In this document: piece after piece, positions 23,045 through 34,000 of the stretch
Numbering within the stretch: position 1 is the stretch's first letter
How the letters are laid out: every line of letters begins with the position of its first letter
Assembly (NCBI GenBank): GCA_905221605.1
Contig: CAJNDS010000572.1
Span: forward strand, 62,501 to 105,000
Length of the DNA stretch: 42,500 nt
Reading direction: 5' to 3'
Source of the DNA: Symbiodinium natans
Taxonomy: Eukaryota; Sar; Dinophyceae; Suessiales; Symbiodiniaceae
Made by a program: the position numbers and the translations under genes
The notes under the pieces: model-generated
What the model saw: only the letters and a program-made list of their open reading frames with translations
Database searches by the model: none
What the model was told of the DNA's origin: nothing

Positions 23045-23711
23045 AGGGGTTTAGGGTTCAGGGCCTATTAGGGTTCAAGGTTCGGGGGCAGGGATTTAGG
23101 GTTCAGGGCCAGGCGTTTAGGGTTCAAGACGCAGGGTGCAGGGCAAGCGTTTGGGGTTCAGGACCTAGGGTTTAAGGTTCAAGGCACGCAGGGGCTCAAG
23201 ACCCAGGGTTTAGGGCTCAAGGCATAGATTTCAGGGTTCGGTAAGGTACGGTGTTATTGAATTTGGCGGCTTGTCGCATTTAAAGAAGAAAGAAGAAGGT
23301 GGAACTTCACGTTTTCTTAAATTTATGGGATTCGCTGGGTGGGTACTTCTCCGTGACACGAACGCAGTTGCTGGCCTAGTGAATTTAGGTGCCTGCCTAT
23401 GTAAGGGTTTAGGGTTTCGGGATTAGGGGTTTTAGTGTTTAGGGGTTTCGGGTGTAGGGGTGGTTTAGGGTTGAGGTTTGAGGGTTTTGGGTTTTGAGTG
23501 TTGAGGTGTTTGACTTGACGGTAGGAGTACACATGCTCAGAACACGAGACTTACAACAATCGCCCCCCCCCCCCCCGCCCCAGAAAAAAAAACACAATAA
23601 CAAATAATAATAATAGTAATAATAATAACAACCACAAGAAGAAGATGAGGAGGATGACTGTGACGGTGACGGTGACGGTGATGATTTTGATGCTGAGGAC
23701 AGCGGTGAGAA
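23045..23711. repeat. Degenerate telomeric repeat with simple-sequence tracts
   Basis: Diverged TTTAGGG/TTCAGGG units (23046-23240 and 23405-23510), a C-tract followed by an A-tract (23562-23592), an AATAAT/GAAGATGAGG purine-rich stretch and a GACGGT repeat (23660-23685). No gene recognised. Confidence 0.55.
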
Positions 23712-23821
23712 CCTAGAGGGTCCATTTGTATTACCATTATGGCATTAGGTACCCAAAAACCATACTAAATAGGGTTTTGGGGTACCTAATTCCATAATTG
23801 TACTACAAATGGACCCTCTGG
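23712..23821 (+). mobile_element. 110-bp palindromic element, copy 2
   Basis: Differs from copy 1 at only a few positions and has the same orientation. It sits between a GACGGT simple repeat and a TTTAGGG array (23878-23957); no clear target duplication. Confidence 0.85.
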
Positions 23822-24280
23822 GCAGAAAGACAAGATTGGGCTTCGGGCTGCGGGGTACCCCAAAACCCAGCTTCGGTTTTAGGGTTTAGGGTTTAGGGTT
23901 TAGGGTTTAGGGTTTAGGGTTTAGGGTTTAGGGTTTAGGGTTTAGGGTTTAGGGTTTGATCCCTGAACCCTGCGAACCCGAAATCCTGCCAACCCCACGA
24001 AACGGGAGTGCCCTAGGCTGCCTAGCAACCGAAGAACACTAAAGGGAGGGCCCTTTTTTGGCTCAATGGGGTTTAGGGTTTTAGGGCTTAGAGAAGGTAA
24101 CCCCCTGGAATGAGGAATATATTCACTAACACCGAAGGAACGCAGGGTCGTTAAGCAGCCAAGGCCCGTCTTGAATTTTGCAGCGGCTGCACAGCTCGTG
24201 CTAGCACGAATGCGGCGCGAAATGGGGAGGGAGACCCTAAACCCCAAACCCGAAACCCTGAACCGGTCCGCGCTGTATGG

Positions 24281-24966
24281 TCACTCTTCCTGTTCGTTCG
24301 CGCCATTGACACCAGAACGCTGACATGCCCTGGGTTTGAGACAGTAGTACAAGTATCCAAGGGTGCTCAGAATCGTGACGACGAGCTCACTTTTCCAGTT
24401 TCCCGTCTTCTGCCATTGTCGAAACAGCAAAATGGAGTCGGTAGCAAAGTAGATGCTCAGAAGCAGCTCAAGCCAAACAAGGTATGAACCAAGCCAACTG
24501 CCGCCCTTTTCCGCTGGAACCAAGACGGTCAATGTCACCTCCAGGCACCAGGTGGTGCTCGCCCCAAAATTCCACACCAGATACAGGTGTGATTCTACCA
24601 GAAAATGATGACTGTCGAAGATCGAATTGCCGGTTATCTCCAGCCTTGGTAGCCCAGAAACCATTTTCTCATGAGGGTACCCTTTTTTGGGTTTAGGGTT
24701 TAGGGTTTAGGGTTTAGGGTTTAGGTTTAGGGTTTAGGGTTTAGGGTACTTGATAAGGGAACCTTGATCCAAAAAAGCGCAAAGGGTACCACTGGGTTGC
24801 CAAGCAGCACAAGCAGGAAAGACCAAACGGAGAGGAGCGCATTGATAATTGACCAGGTCCTCGAGGCATTCGATGGAGCCAACTTGGAAACGCAAGCTGG
24901 TATCCGTGAAGAAGCCACGGTGGCCGCGTGGTCGTCGGACGCCTCGTCGCCAGAAGATTCTGACAT
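24281..24966 (-). CDS. Small multi-TM membrane protein, intron-containing copy A
   Basis: Exon 1 24966-24809 and exon 2 24644-24281 join through a GC-AG intron to 173 aa starting MSESSGDE. After an acidic Ser-rich N-terminus there are about four hydrophobic segments (WSIINALLSVWSFLLVL; LYLVWNFG...CLEVTLTVLV; YLVWLELLLSIYFATDSILLF; VVTILSTLGYLYYCL). The second and third look like the S1/S2 helices of cation-channel voltage-sensor domains, but I see no S4 arginine ladder or pore, so the function is unknown. The ATG at 24966 is chosen because it is conserved in copy B, while upstream frames are not. The tail ends GANEQEE; copy B is frameshifted there. Confidence 0.7.
24645..24808 (-). mobile_element. 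Introner (CTTGGTAGCCCAG family) forming the intron of gene copy A
   Basis: Element 24645-24804 plus the left target copy 24805-24808 make up the intron. Terminal inverted repeats are CTTGGCAACCCAGTGGTACC and CTTGGTAGCCCAGAAACC. The 4-bp target GCTG is duplicated (24805-24808 and 24641-24644). The intron begins with GC from the left GCTG and ends CCAAG, so the spliced product CTTGTGCTGGAG equals the intron-free sequence of copy B. The middle is a TTTAGGG array. Confidence 0.88.
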
Positions 24967-25310
24967 TACTTCGCGCAGCGCGCGTGGCGGGCGCGCTGAG
25001 CGGAAGAAGCTGGATGATGAGTCTATGCCCTGGAGCTTCAACAAGCTACCGGCCAGTGGCACAGTTGCTTTCAATACAGGAAACAGAAGGAATCAAGAAA
25101 GATTTCGTCAGCAAAGGACGAAGACGTGCAGAAAGCGAGCATGGCCCAAGGAAAGCAGCAATGTAGGGAATTAAAATAGGGTATTGGGTGGGTGATTACA
25201 GTATAAGTTTAGGGGACCAGAAGGGAATACTATGAGTAATTCTTCCGACCCCTATAGCACCAAACCCGCTTACGTGCGATGGATAGCCTTGAAGCTGCAT
25301 CTCTCAAGAT

Positions 25311-25416
25311 TAGAGGGTCCATTTGTAGTACTACTATGGAATTAGGTACCCCAAAACCCTATTTAGTATGGTTTTTGGGTATCTAGTGCCATAATAGTAT
25401 TACAAATGGACCTTCT
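25311..25416 (-). mobile_element. 110-bp palindromic element, copy 3 (with empty site in copy B)
   Basis: Inverted relative to copies 1 and 2 and more diverged (TTAGAGGGTCC ... GGACCTTCTG). The surrounding sequence, CTCAAGATT before and CTGTTGCTC after, is contiguous in duplication copy B at about 27934-27952 (CTCAAGATTCTGTTGCTC), so the element entered copy A after the duplication or was lost from B. Confidence 0.8.
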
Positions 25417-25492
25417 GTTGCTCCAAAGGTAACACGGTGACTGACACCTTCAGTGACGGCTGTTCCCTTCATCCCGAGCCTTGGCTAAAATG

Positions 25493-25848
25493 GTGGTTTA
25501 GGGTTTAGGGTTTGGGTTTAGGGTTTAGGGTTTAGGGTTTAGGGTTTAGGGTTTAGGGTTTAGGGTTTAGGGTTTAGGGTTTAGGGTTCAGGGTTCAGGG
25601 TTTAGGGTTTAGGGTTTAGGGTTTAGGGTTTAGGGTTTAGGGTTTAGGGTTTAGGGTTTAGGGTTTAGGGTTAGGGTTTAGCGTTTAGGGTTTAGCGGTT
25701 TAGGGTTTAGGGTTTAGGGTTTAGGGTTTAGGGTTTAGGGTTTAGGGTTTAGGGTTTAGGGTTTAGGGTTTAGGGTTTAGGGTTGAGGTTTAGGGTTTAG
25801 GGTTTGGGTTTTAGTGTTTAAGGTCTGGGGGTTTAGGGTTTAGGGGCT
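25493..25848 (+). repeat. Long interstitial TTTAGGG array absent from copy B
   Basis: About 50 heptamers with rare variants (TTCAGGG, TTAGGG, TTTAGCG). The flanks (AAAATGGTGG and TGGTTTGAGGAAATG) align to contiguous sequence in copy B near 28030-28055, which has no heptamers there. Confidence 0.85.
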
Positions 25849-26018
25849 CAAATGGCCCATGGTGGTTTGAGGAAATGGAGAATACGGCCTACAATCATTC
25901 AGGGGTTTAGGAGTTTAGGGCTTGTTGTAGTGGAATCTCGAGGACGCGGGCACACAAACAAGCACCCAGAACAAGGGGCAGTTAAAAGAAGCTATATAAA
26001 TCTTCATACAACGATACT

Positions 26019-26122
26019 GGGAGGGTCACGGGTACTTATGGGTATGGCTGTCTGTACCCAAAGTAAGGCTATAAAGGCTATACCCTGCTTGTCACCCTAC
26101 TTGTAAGTACCCTTGAACCTCC
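26019..26122. mobile_element. GAGGTTCATGGGTA-family inverted repeat, copy A
   Basis: Ends GGGAGGGTCACGGGTACTTA and GTAAGTACCCTTGAACCTCC are inverted copies; the homologous element at 28259-28364 has better-kept ends. Present in both duplicates, so it predates the duplication. Confidence 0.65.
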
Positions 26123-26230
26123 AAATAGGATGGGCCTGTCTGGCCCCTTTTCGCCGGGCGTTTGGCGCTTCTTTTTGTCCGGGGTACCTAGAACCCTAAA
26201 CCCCTAACCCCTAAACCCCTGAACCACCCT

Positions 26231-26316
26231 ACACTATGCCTAAACCCTAAGCCTACACCCAAGACTTTAGAAGAAGAAGAAGGAGAAGAATAAGAATAAT
26301 AAGAATCCAAGATTAA

Positions 26317-26360
<44 letters not shown>

Positions 26361-26749
26361 GGACAGCAACGGTGATGATCGTGAAACTGAGGCTGGTGAT
26401 ACTGATTATGAGAACTGTCCCGCCCTACCCTCAAGCCTCCCCCCCCCAAAAAAAAAGACTGCAGAGCCAAAGGCCCTAAACCCTAAACCCTAAACCCTAA
26501 ACCCTAAACCCTAAACCCTAAACCCTAAACCCTAAACCCTAAACTCTAAACCCTAAACCCTAAACCCTAAACCCTAACCCCCCCCCCCCCCCCCCACGAA
26601 CCCCACCAACCTCTCGAACCCCACGCCCCCACGCCACGAACCCTTATGAACCAGCCGCTGAGTGCCCCATGCCCCTACAGGCTGCCAACCTAAGAATGGA
26701 AAAGGGGTTTAGGGTTTAGGGTTTAGGGTTTAGGGTTTAGGGTTTAGGG
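26231..26749. repeat. Spacer between duplicates: GAT repeat and telomeric arrays
   Basis: A purine-rich GAAGAA stretch and (GAT)n tract at 26318-26360, a C/A tract at 26440-26458, a CCCTAAA array at 26474-26575 ending in a C-run, and a TTTAGGG array at 26705-26750. No gene; the His-rich frame over the GAT tract is an artefact. Confidence 0.8.
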
Positions 26750-26957
26750 ATCCTTTGCTTTATGGCTCAATGAGTTCTTAGGGCATAGGGATCCTAGGCC
26801 CAAGTGAAATGGGGATATTCACCAAACCCCTAAGGAGTACAGGGGTCTTTTGACAGCCAAAGCCCGGTTTGAAGCTTACAGCCGACTCTGTGAAACTCGA
26901 ACCGCCTGCGCAACTCGTGTTAATCGGAATGAAGCGAAATGGCGCGGGAGGTACCTT

Positions 26958-27503
26958 CTACGCTCCGCGCTGGCTGGTCACTCTTCCTGTTCGTTCGCGC
27001 CATTTACACCACATCAAACGCTCACATGCTCCTGGTTTGATAAGGAAGTACACGTATCCAATGGTGTTGAGCATCGTATCGGCGAGCTCACTTTCCCAGT
27101 CTCCCGTCTTCGCCCATTTTTGAAAGAGCAAAATGGAGTCGGTCAAAAAGTAGATGGCCAGAAGCAGCTCAATCCAAACAAGGGAAAAATCAAGCCAACC
27201 TCCCTCATCTTCCGCTGGAACCAAGACGGTCAATGTCACCTCCAGGCACCAGATGATGGTCGTCCCGAAGTTATACACCAGGTACAGTTGTGAGTCTTCC
27301 AGGCGATGCTGACTGTCGAAAAGCGAAGTGCCGGTTATTTCCAGCACAAGCAGGAAGGACCAAACAGAGAGGATCGTATTAATAATAGACCAGATCCAGG
27401 GGGCGTTCGACGGAGCCACCTTGGAAACGCAAGCTGGAACCCATGAGGAAGCCCCGACGAGCGAGTCCTCGTCGGACGTCTCGTCTCCAGAAGATTCTGA
27501 CAT
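26958..27503 (-). CDS. Small multi-TM membrane protein, intronless copy B
   Basis: 181 aa from ATG at 27503 (MSESSGDETSDE). The same four hydrophobic segments as copy A are present (IWSIINTILSVWSFLLVL; LYLVYNFGTTIIWCLEVTL; LVWIELLLAIYFLTDSILLF; LNTIGYVYFLI) and the reading frame runs through VLEITG without a break where copy A has an intron. A four-base difference near the end shifts the C-terminus to WRERTGRVTSQRGA. Function unknown; a partial channel-like protein is one possibility. The open, conserved frame across both copies argues that it is or was translated. Confidence 0.7.
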   Translation of the reverse strand: MSESSGDETSDEDSLVGASSWVPACVSKVAPSNAPWIWSIINTILSVWSFLLVLEITGTSLFDSQHRLEDSQLYLVYNFGTTIIWCLEVTLTVLVPAEDEGGWLDFSLVWIELLLAIYFLTDSILLFQKWAKTGDWESELADTMLNTIGYVYFLIKPGACERLMWCKWRERTGRVTSQRGA

Positions 27504-27545
27504 TGCTTCGCGCAGCTCAGTGAGCCCTCCAACTGAAGAAGCTGG

Positions 27546-27758
27546 GTGAGGGTTTAGGGTTTAGGGTTTAGGGTTTAGGGTTTAGGGTTTAGGGTTTAGG
27601 GTTTAGGGTTTAGGGTTTAGGGTTTAGGGTTTAGGGTTTAGGGTTTAGGGTTAGGTTTAGGGTTTAGGGTTTAGGGTTTAGGGTTTAGGGTTTAGGGTTT
27701 AGGGTTTAGGCTTTAGGGTTTAGGGTTTAGGGTTTAGGGTTTAGGGTTTAGGGTTTAG
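27546..27758 (+). repeat. Interstitial TTTAGGG array specific to copy B
   Basis: About 30 heptamers placed between GAAGAAGCTGG and CCCTGGAAAACATC. In copy A the same flanks are separated by only about 14 bp (25008-25034). The array therefore arose after duplication, with loss or replacement of a few target bases. Confidence 0.85.
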
Positions 27759-28258
27759 GCCCTGGAAAACATCTTCAACAAGCTACCGGCCAGTGGCACA
27801 GTTGCTTTCACTACTGGTACTGGAAGGAATCAAGAAAGATTCCTAGGCAAAGGACGAAGACGAACAGAGACGGGCGCGCAGAAAGCGACTATGGCCGGCA
27901 TTTCGCCCAAGCAAGGCACTACCAAACCCTGTTCTCAAGATTCTGTTGCTCAAAAAGTACGACGATGACGGACATCTTCAGGGATGATGATGGCTGACTC
28001 CAGCAAAGGGCTTCCATCCCGAGCTTTGGATCAATGGCCGGTGGCTATGAGGAAATGCAGAAGATGGCATTCAATCATAAGGGTTTCGATTTAGGGTACT
28101 TGATAGTTATCGGCTTGTAGCGTGCGTAAACCCTATAGACCTTAGAATGTGTAGAGCCCCAAATGGGGCGGTGGAATCTCAAGGGCACGCGCACGCACAA
28201 GCACCCAGAACAAGGTGTCGTTAAAGGAAGCCTTGGAAATCTTCATCCAACCATACCT

Positions 28259-28364
28259 GGAGGTTCATGGGTAATTGCAAGCCTGGTCATTTGTACCCTA
28301 AGTGGGGGGGGGGGGGGGGGGTATACCATACTTATAACCCTACTTGCAAGTACCCATGAACCTC
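28259..28364. mobile_element. GAGGTTCATGGGTA-family inverted repeat, copy B
   Basis: GAGGTTCATGGGTAATTGCA at the left and TTGCAAGTACCCATGAACCTC at the right form 22-bp inverted termini; a run of 18 G lies inside. Fragments of the same terminus occur elsewhere (for example 236-258 and 2925-2945). Confidence 0.75.
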
Positions 28365-28567
28365 TAAATAACCGTCTGCTTGGCCCCCTTTTCGCCTGGG
28401 CGTTCCTTTTTGTCCAGGGGTACCTAGAATCTAAGCCCCTAAGCCCCTAACCCTGAATCCCTGAACCCCTGAACCTCCGAAGCCCAAATCCAAAATCCAA
28501 GATCCAAAACCCAAAACCCAAAACCCAAAACCCTAAACTCTAAACCCTAAACCCTAAACCCCTGCCC

Positions 28568-28587
28568 TCAGCAGCATGGAGGCGTGC
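28568..28587 (-). CDS. Possible terminal exon of RRM gene 2
   Basis: After CCAG|G the minus strand reads seven codons to TGA. Joined in phase to the preceding exon (ending AAA G at 29909, GA donor) it would end the protein WEKGTPPCC, comparable with WEKGSAGS in RRM gene 1. A 20-nt exon cannot be supported by itself; the phase and acceptor fit, nothing more. Confidence 0.3.
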
Positions 28588-29303
28588 CTGGCCATTGCGG
28601 CGTGCAGGACATCCCGGGGCTAGCTCTTGCTTCCTGAACGGCGTGTTTAGGGTTTAGGGTGTAGGGTTTAGGGTGGCTTACTGCTGGTTCGGAGGGATTC
28701 CCTACGAACCAACAGTAAGATGGTTGAGGAGTTGGGATTCGGGCTTGGGGGCTATTTTTCTTAGCGGAGTCTTCCGTGTTTCTTTTTCATATGGGACCTT
28801 ACTAGGGAACCCTTACATACCCGCTAGAGCGCAAGGGCCCATACTTCAGAAGCGCTTAGCCAAGGTAAGGGACCATATTCAGGGGCCATGTAACTTCCCT
28901 TAGAAGACCCCCTAAACCCTAAACCCTAAACCCTAAACCCTAAACCCTAAACCCCGATGTAACTTCTGTTAATTTACAGGGGCTCAGGGTGCACAATGTT
29001 TTTTTGAGGGAGTCGGATGTAACCTCTCTACACCGGTGCCAGTGTGTGGGCACAGGATATGGACGGTTCTCTAACTTATGGTCACCCCTTGGGTATATTA
29101 TTGCTCTTATGTCAGTGTGAACAAATATATATATATATATATGTATACATATGTATACATGTGTATACATGTGTATACATGTGTATACATAGCGCGGTGC
29201 TTAAACTAGGAACCCCGGACATTCGGAAGGGTTACTCATATGGAGAGCTGCCCACGTGCATCTCATTGAACAGCGGTTATTACCGACACAGCACTCGGAA
29301 AAA

Positions 29304-29334
<31 letters not shown>

Positions 29335-29904
29335 TATCTCAAAAATTGGGGGCTAATGCTTAAGCGGCCCCATCCTCATCCTCCAATGGCCAGGCCCAGC
29401 GTTCAGCCCGAAACCCAAACCTTGAAACCCTCCATTTGCACTGAAATCCTTAAACCCTGAAACCCTGCAGCCTGAAACCCTGAACCCTACAAACCCTCAA
29501 ACCCGAAACCCTGATCCACGAAACCCTCGACCCTATAAAGCCCTGAACCCTAAAACCTTCAGACCGAGTCTCCTAGAGAGCCCGAAGCCAAAGAACCGTT
29601 CGTGCATCCGTCCCACAGGGACACACAGAACCCCAACACACCACGACAAGGGTTCAGGGTTTAGGAGGTTTAGGGTGTAGGGTTTAGGAGGTTCAGGGGA
29701 TTCAGGGCTTAAGCCTCCCAAAAACCTGAAGCCTTGGAAAGCCCAGGCTCGAAAGCCGGAACCTCAGGGTTTGGAGGGTTCGATTTAGGATTTAGGATGA
29801 TTTAGGGTCTAGGGTTTAGGGTTTAGGGTTTAGGGTTTAATTAAGGTTTAGGGTTTAGGGTTTAGGGTTTAGGGTTTAGGGTTTAGGGTTTAGGGTTTAG
29901 GGAC
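28588..29904. repeat. Telomeric arrays, AT tracts and unassigned sequence
   Basis: Contains a short inverted repeat around 28675-28725 (CTTACTGCTGGTTCG and CGAACCAACAGTAAG), CCCTAAA at 28912-28955, (TA)n and ATACATGTGTAT repeats at 29125-29188, A-tract plus (TA)n at 29301-29337, variant arrays (CCCTGAA, 29450-29560) and a TTTAGGG array up to 29902. If RRM gene 2 ends at 28568, most of this is its last intron. Confidence 0.55.
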
Positions 29905-30972
29905 CGTCCTTTCTCCCAGGCATCGACCACGATGGAGGAGCCGCAAAGGTCCGCACCGTTGAGGGATCCCTTTGCTTGCTCCGCCTCGTGGGCTTTAATT
30001 AGGGTTTAAGGCTAGGGTTTAGGGCTAGGGATTAGGGTTTAGGGTTTAGGGTTTAGGGCTAGGGTTTAGGGCTTAGGGCTTAGGGCTTAGGGAGGAAGCT
30101 CTAAACCCTAAGTCTGAGCCGGAAGCTGAAGCCCGTTCGAAAGGGAATAAGGGCCTACTCTGGGTCCTTAGGGGTTTAAGGGTTTAGGGGGTTTAGGGAT
30201 TAGGGTTTAGGGTTTAGGGTTTGGGGTTTCCGGGTATCCGACCAAAAACCATAGGGGGGAACAAAAAGAGGCTTTTGCTACAGGGGATTTATACCTTCAA
30301 GGGATTCAAGCCCCAAATCCCCAAACCCCAAAATACCCTTTTACAAGGGAACTCCTCAAGAACAGAAGGTACAGATGATTGACAGAAAAATCAAGCTGTG
30401 ACCTTGTTACTTGCAGGGCCTGGGGTCATTCCAAGCCCTAAACCCCGCGCATCAGGGGTCGAAAAGGACCTATGTGGTTTCGGTTGGGAGTGTTGGGTTT
30501 GGGGGGTTGGGGGTGCAGAATGGGCTTGGGTTTTGGGGCACTCATAGGGTCTGGTGGTGAGCTCAGGATGCGATTGCTGGCGCAGTTGCCTCCTCGGCGG
30601 ACCCATAGACGACGCAGGCGGTGCCTGAAACCATTCGGCGGGCTGGAGTTTAAGCTTCCCATACCCTAGACTTCGGCATGACAACAAAGGAGTGACATAG
30701 TTAGGGTTTAGGGTTTAGGGTTTAGGGTTTAGGGTTTAGGGTTTAGGGTTTAGGGTTAAGGGTTAAGGGTTTAGGGTAGGCATGTCGATTGCCAGGGCCA
30801 TGGCACCCATAACCCAAATCAAGCTCGTCCCGTGTGGGTCGAGGTTGTCACTGAAGGGTGGGGATCCCTCTCAGAACGTTTACAGAACAGCTACGCCTCT
30901 GAACTTTCTAGACTACTGATGTATGTATACATATATGCTCACTGCCCCCCCCCCCCCCCAGGACCACCTACC

Positions 30973-31006
<34 letters not shown>

Positions 31007-34000
31007 AACATTTCCCCTTACGACACCATTACCATTCATCATGGTGCATCCTTCTAATAAGAAACTTCTTCCCAAACAAACTCTGATCCTCCCCAAGTAA
31101 AGAAACCCTTCCGAAACCCTAAAGCCCCAAACCCTAAGACCCTAAACACCCTCAACCCCAACCCCTAAACCCTAAGCCCAGAGACCATCGAGTCTAAAGA
31201 AACACACCCACGGTGCTCGAGAGAATCGGCCTTTCCCCCGGCCGCGGAAGATCTCCACCCACCGGCTCTTTACGACCTCCATTCAAGGTGACCGTTTGGG
31301 GCTTAGGGTTTAGGGGTTCAGGTTTTAGGGTTTAGGGACCCCAAACCCTAAACCCTAAACCCTAAATCCTAACCCTAAAGCGAGAAACCCTAAACCCTAA
31401 ACCCTAGACCCTAAACCCTAAACCCTAAACCCCAAACCCTCGTAGGGGTTTGGGTTCAGAGTTCAGAGTTTCGGGCTCAAGGCTTAGGGAAAAGGAGCTC
31501 GGTCTCCACGGACCCTCACACCCCACCGAGGCCCGTCCAAGCCCCTCAACCCTAAACCCTAAACCCCAAACCCCAAACCCCAAACCCCAAACCCCAAACC
31601 CTAAACCCTAAACCCTAAACCCTTAACCCTAAACCCTAAACCCTACCTGCAGCCCTCAAGACTTAAAACTCAGAAAGTCTCGCAGGGATCGGAGTCGAGG
31701 TCTGTACGAGGTTGGGCCTTGAAACCCTCTGTTTCGATTTCTTGCCGTTTAGGGTTTAGGGTTTGCGGTCTCTGATAGGGCTGAGCTACGCCCGGAACAC
31801 CCTACAGTATAACAAAGCTATAGATCCTCCTGTTTCGCCTAAAACCCGAAACCCTAAACCCCAAACCCCAAGCCCCAAGCCCTAAACCCTAAACCCTAAA
31901 CCCTGGACCTTACAAGCCCATCATTGCGACGTCCACGGCCCGCAGCTGAATGTCCTCAGCCCCCTCTTCAGAGGATCTTGCGGAAGCTGCGCCATCGTTC
32001 TCTACCAATTGCTTAAGGACACCCCCCCCCCCAAAAAAAAAAAGAAAAAAAAAAATATATATATATATAAACATCAACATGTTCTTCCCTATAAGGGTAA
32101 TATAGGGTTTATCATCATTGTTGTTTTTGTCTTTTGTTTTTTGGGGGGTTCTTAAGCAAATAGTAGTCATCTCTTCTGGAAGGTTGATCTGAGGACCTTG
32201 CCGGTTCCGCACTAACACAAGTTCAATCTGGACCAGCCGATTCAATCCGCAAATCCTGTCGCGCCGTCCCCTTATCGCGCACGATGACAACCTCTCCTTC
32301 CCGCGTACGGAATGCTTCGATCGACGACCCATTTGGGGATTTACGAAAATGGGGGACCCCGAAATGGGCCCCCGAATTGTGGGGTTCCCTTAAGAAGGAC
32401 CACAAGAAGGTACCACTAAGCGACCCCTGATTGCGTAAACCCCCATGTGCAAACGTAAGCGGAAGCTCCTGGGAGCGTGCTGGACGTTTCAAAGACTTGC
32501 CTCAGCGGGATCCACCCAGGTAGACAAGTCTAGCCAGTATATACTTGCCCTGTTCCGGAGACTTCCCTGCCAGTCACTTGACTTGGGAACGTCGCGACTC
32601 CGTCTGACTCCACCCGCCCCGGCTCCAAGGGCAGACTGCCCAACCCTAAACCCTAACTCAGACCCTATACATCCTTTACATTCTGTACCCTCAACCCTCA
32701 ACCCTAGACCCTACACCCTAGAGACCCTCTAAGCCCACTAGCCCTGTATAGACCTACACGCGATCCCGAGGAACACACACACGTGAACTGGGAAATCAAA
32801 GTTCATGGGGGGCCCCTAGTGGGGGCCGCGGGTCCATGACTCTTGTGAGTTGTTTCGGGGGGGGGGGGGGGGGCTTCGAAGGCAAGGGTTTTGGTAATGG
32901 AGTTGAGGTTTAAGGTTTCATTAGTGTTTAAACCCTAGATCGATTCAGGGGATGTAGTCAGGGGGATGTAGGGGATTTAGAGGAATAGGAATTCAGGCGT
33001 TAGGGTTCAACGTCAAGTGCTCAAACTGTCGGTTGTTGGGGTGCAGGGCTTCTGGGTGGGCGCAGCGTTCGGGGCTTTTGGGGCCGAGGGTTTAGGGTAT
33101 CTTGACATAACCCAAGAATTGCTGCTGCATGTGTGTACTGCTTACAGACATATGCACGTAGACCCTAAACCCTAAACCGTAAATTACTAAATCCTAAACT
33201 AAATCCAAAACCCCGAACCTCAACCCCTAAACCCCCAAATCCGGCTACGGGCCTGGTCAACCAAGGTTTGCAAATCTCTCCAAGTTGCCTCCAAGGGCGG
33301 CTGAGGCTGAGGAACTACCTATTCCTTGTGTGCAGTTTAGGGTTTAGGGTCTAGGGCTTAGGGTTTAGGGCTAGGGCAAACCTCTGCAGAAGAACAGGAC
33401 CCTGGATGCGGGGATTGCGGATGTTGTGCGCTATATACCGGGCTGGGCTATCAGCGGCTACAAGGACTACAATCCCTCAAAATTGCGGGATGAGGGATGC
33501 ATACGTAGGGTTCACTCCCTACGAAAAGACCGTAAGTTCAGCTGCAATCCCCGTTAAAGAACCTATACCCTAAACCCTTACAAACCCTAGACCCCAAACC
33601 CTAAACCCGAAACCCTAAACCCTAAACCCGAAACCCTAAACCCGAAACCCCAAACCCTAAACCACGCCTAAACCCTAAATCCTAAACCCATCCTCATAGG
33701 GGGCTTCAATGGGGGGCTTGGCGAGGCCTGCTCTGGGATGTTGCCGATCCATAGCTTTTTGGTCGGATCCTGCTGCAGGGGTTTAGGGTTTAGGGTTAAG
33801 GGGTTCGGGGTTAGGGGTTTAGGGTTTAAGGCTTTGGGGGTGTAGGGTTTAGGGGTCAGGGTTTAGGGGTCAGGGTTTAGGGGGTTAGGGTTTCGGGCTT
33901 GGGTGTGTTTTTGCCTTTTTGCGTTTAAGGTTTTGGATTTCGGCTTGCTGCTAGGAGCCCTGCACACCCAACACCCCAAATCCTAGACCCTAAGCCCTAA

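Larger units (their letters stand above)
24050..26230. repeat. Segmental duplication, copy A
   Basis: From the 'ttggctcaatg' motif near 24050 through the multi-TM gene to 'ggggtacctagaa' near 26190, this segment aligns in order with 26750-28470. Copy A is longer because it holds an intron in the gene (24645-24808), a palindromic element (25311-25416) and a 356-bp TTTAGGG array (25493-25848), none of which is at the matching place in copy B. Confidence 0.85.
26750..28470. repeat. Segmental duplication, copy B
   Basis: Aligned counterpart of 24050-26230, about 2.7 kb downstream in direct orientation. It lacks the three insertions of copy A but has its own TTTAGGG array at 27546-27758. Divergence within the gene (about 70% identical residues by eye) indicates an old duplication. 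Confidence 0.85.

Noticed and set aside
26267-26470. His-rich minus-strand ORF
   Set aside because: It translates the (GAT)n tract next to C/A runs; no conserved start, no homology.
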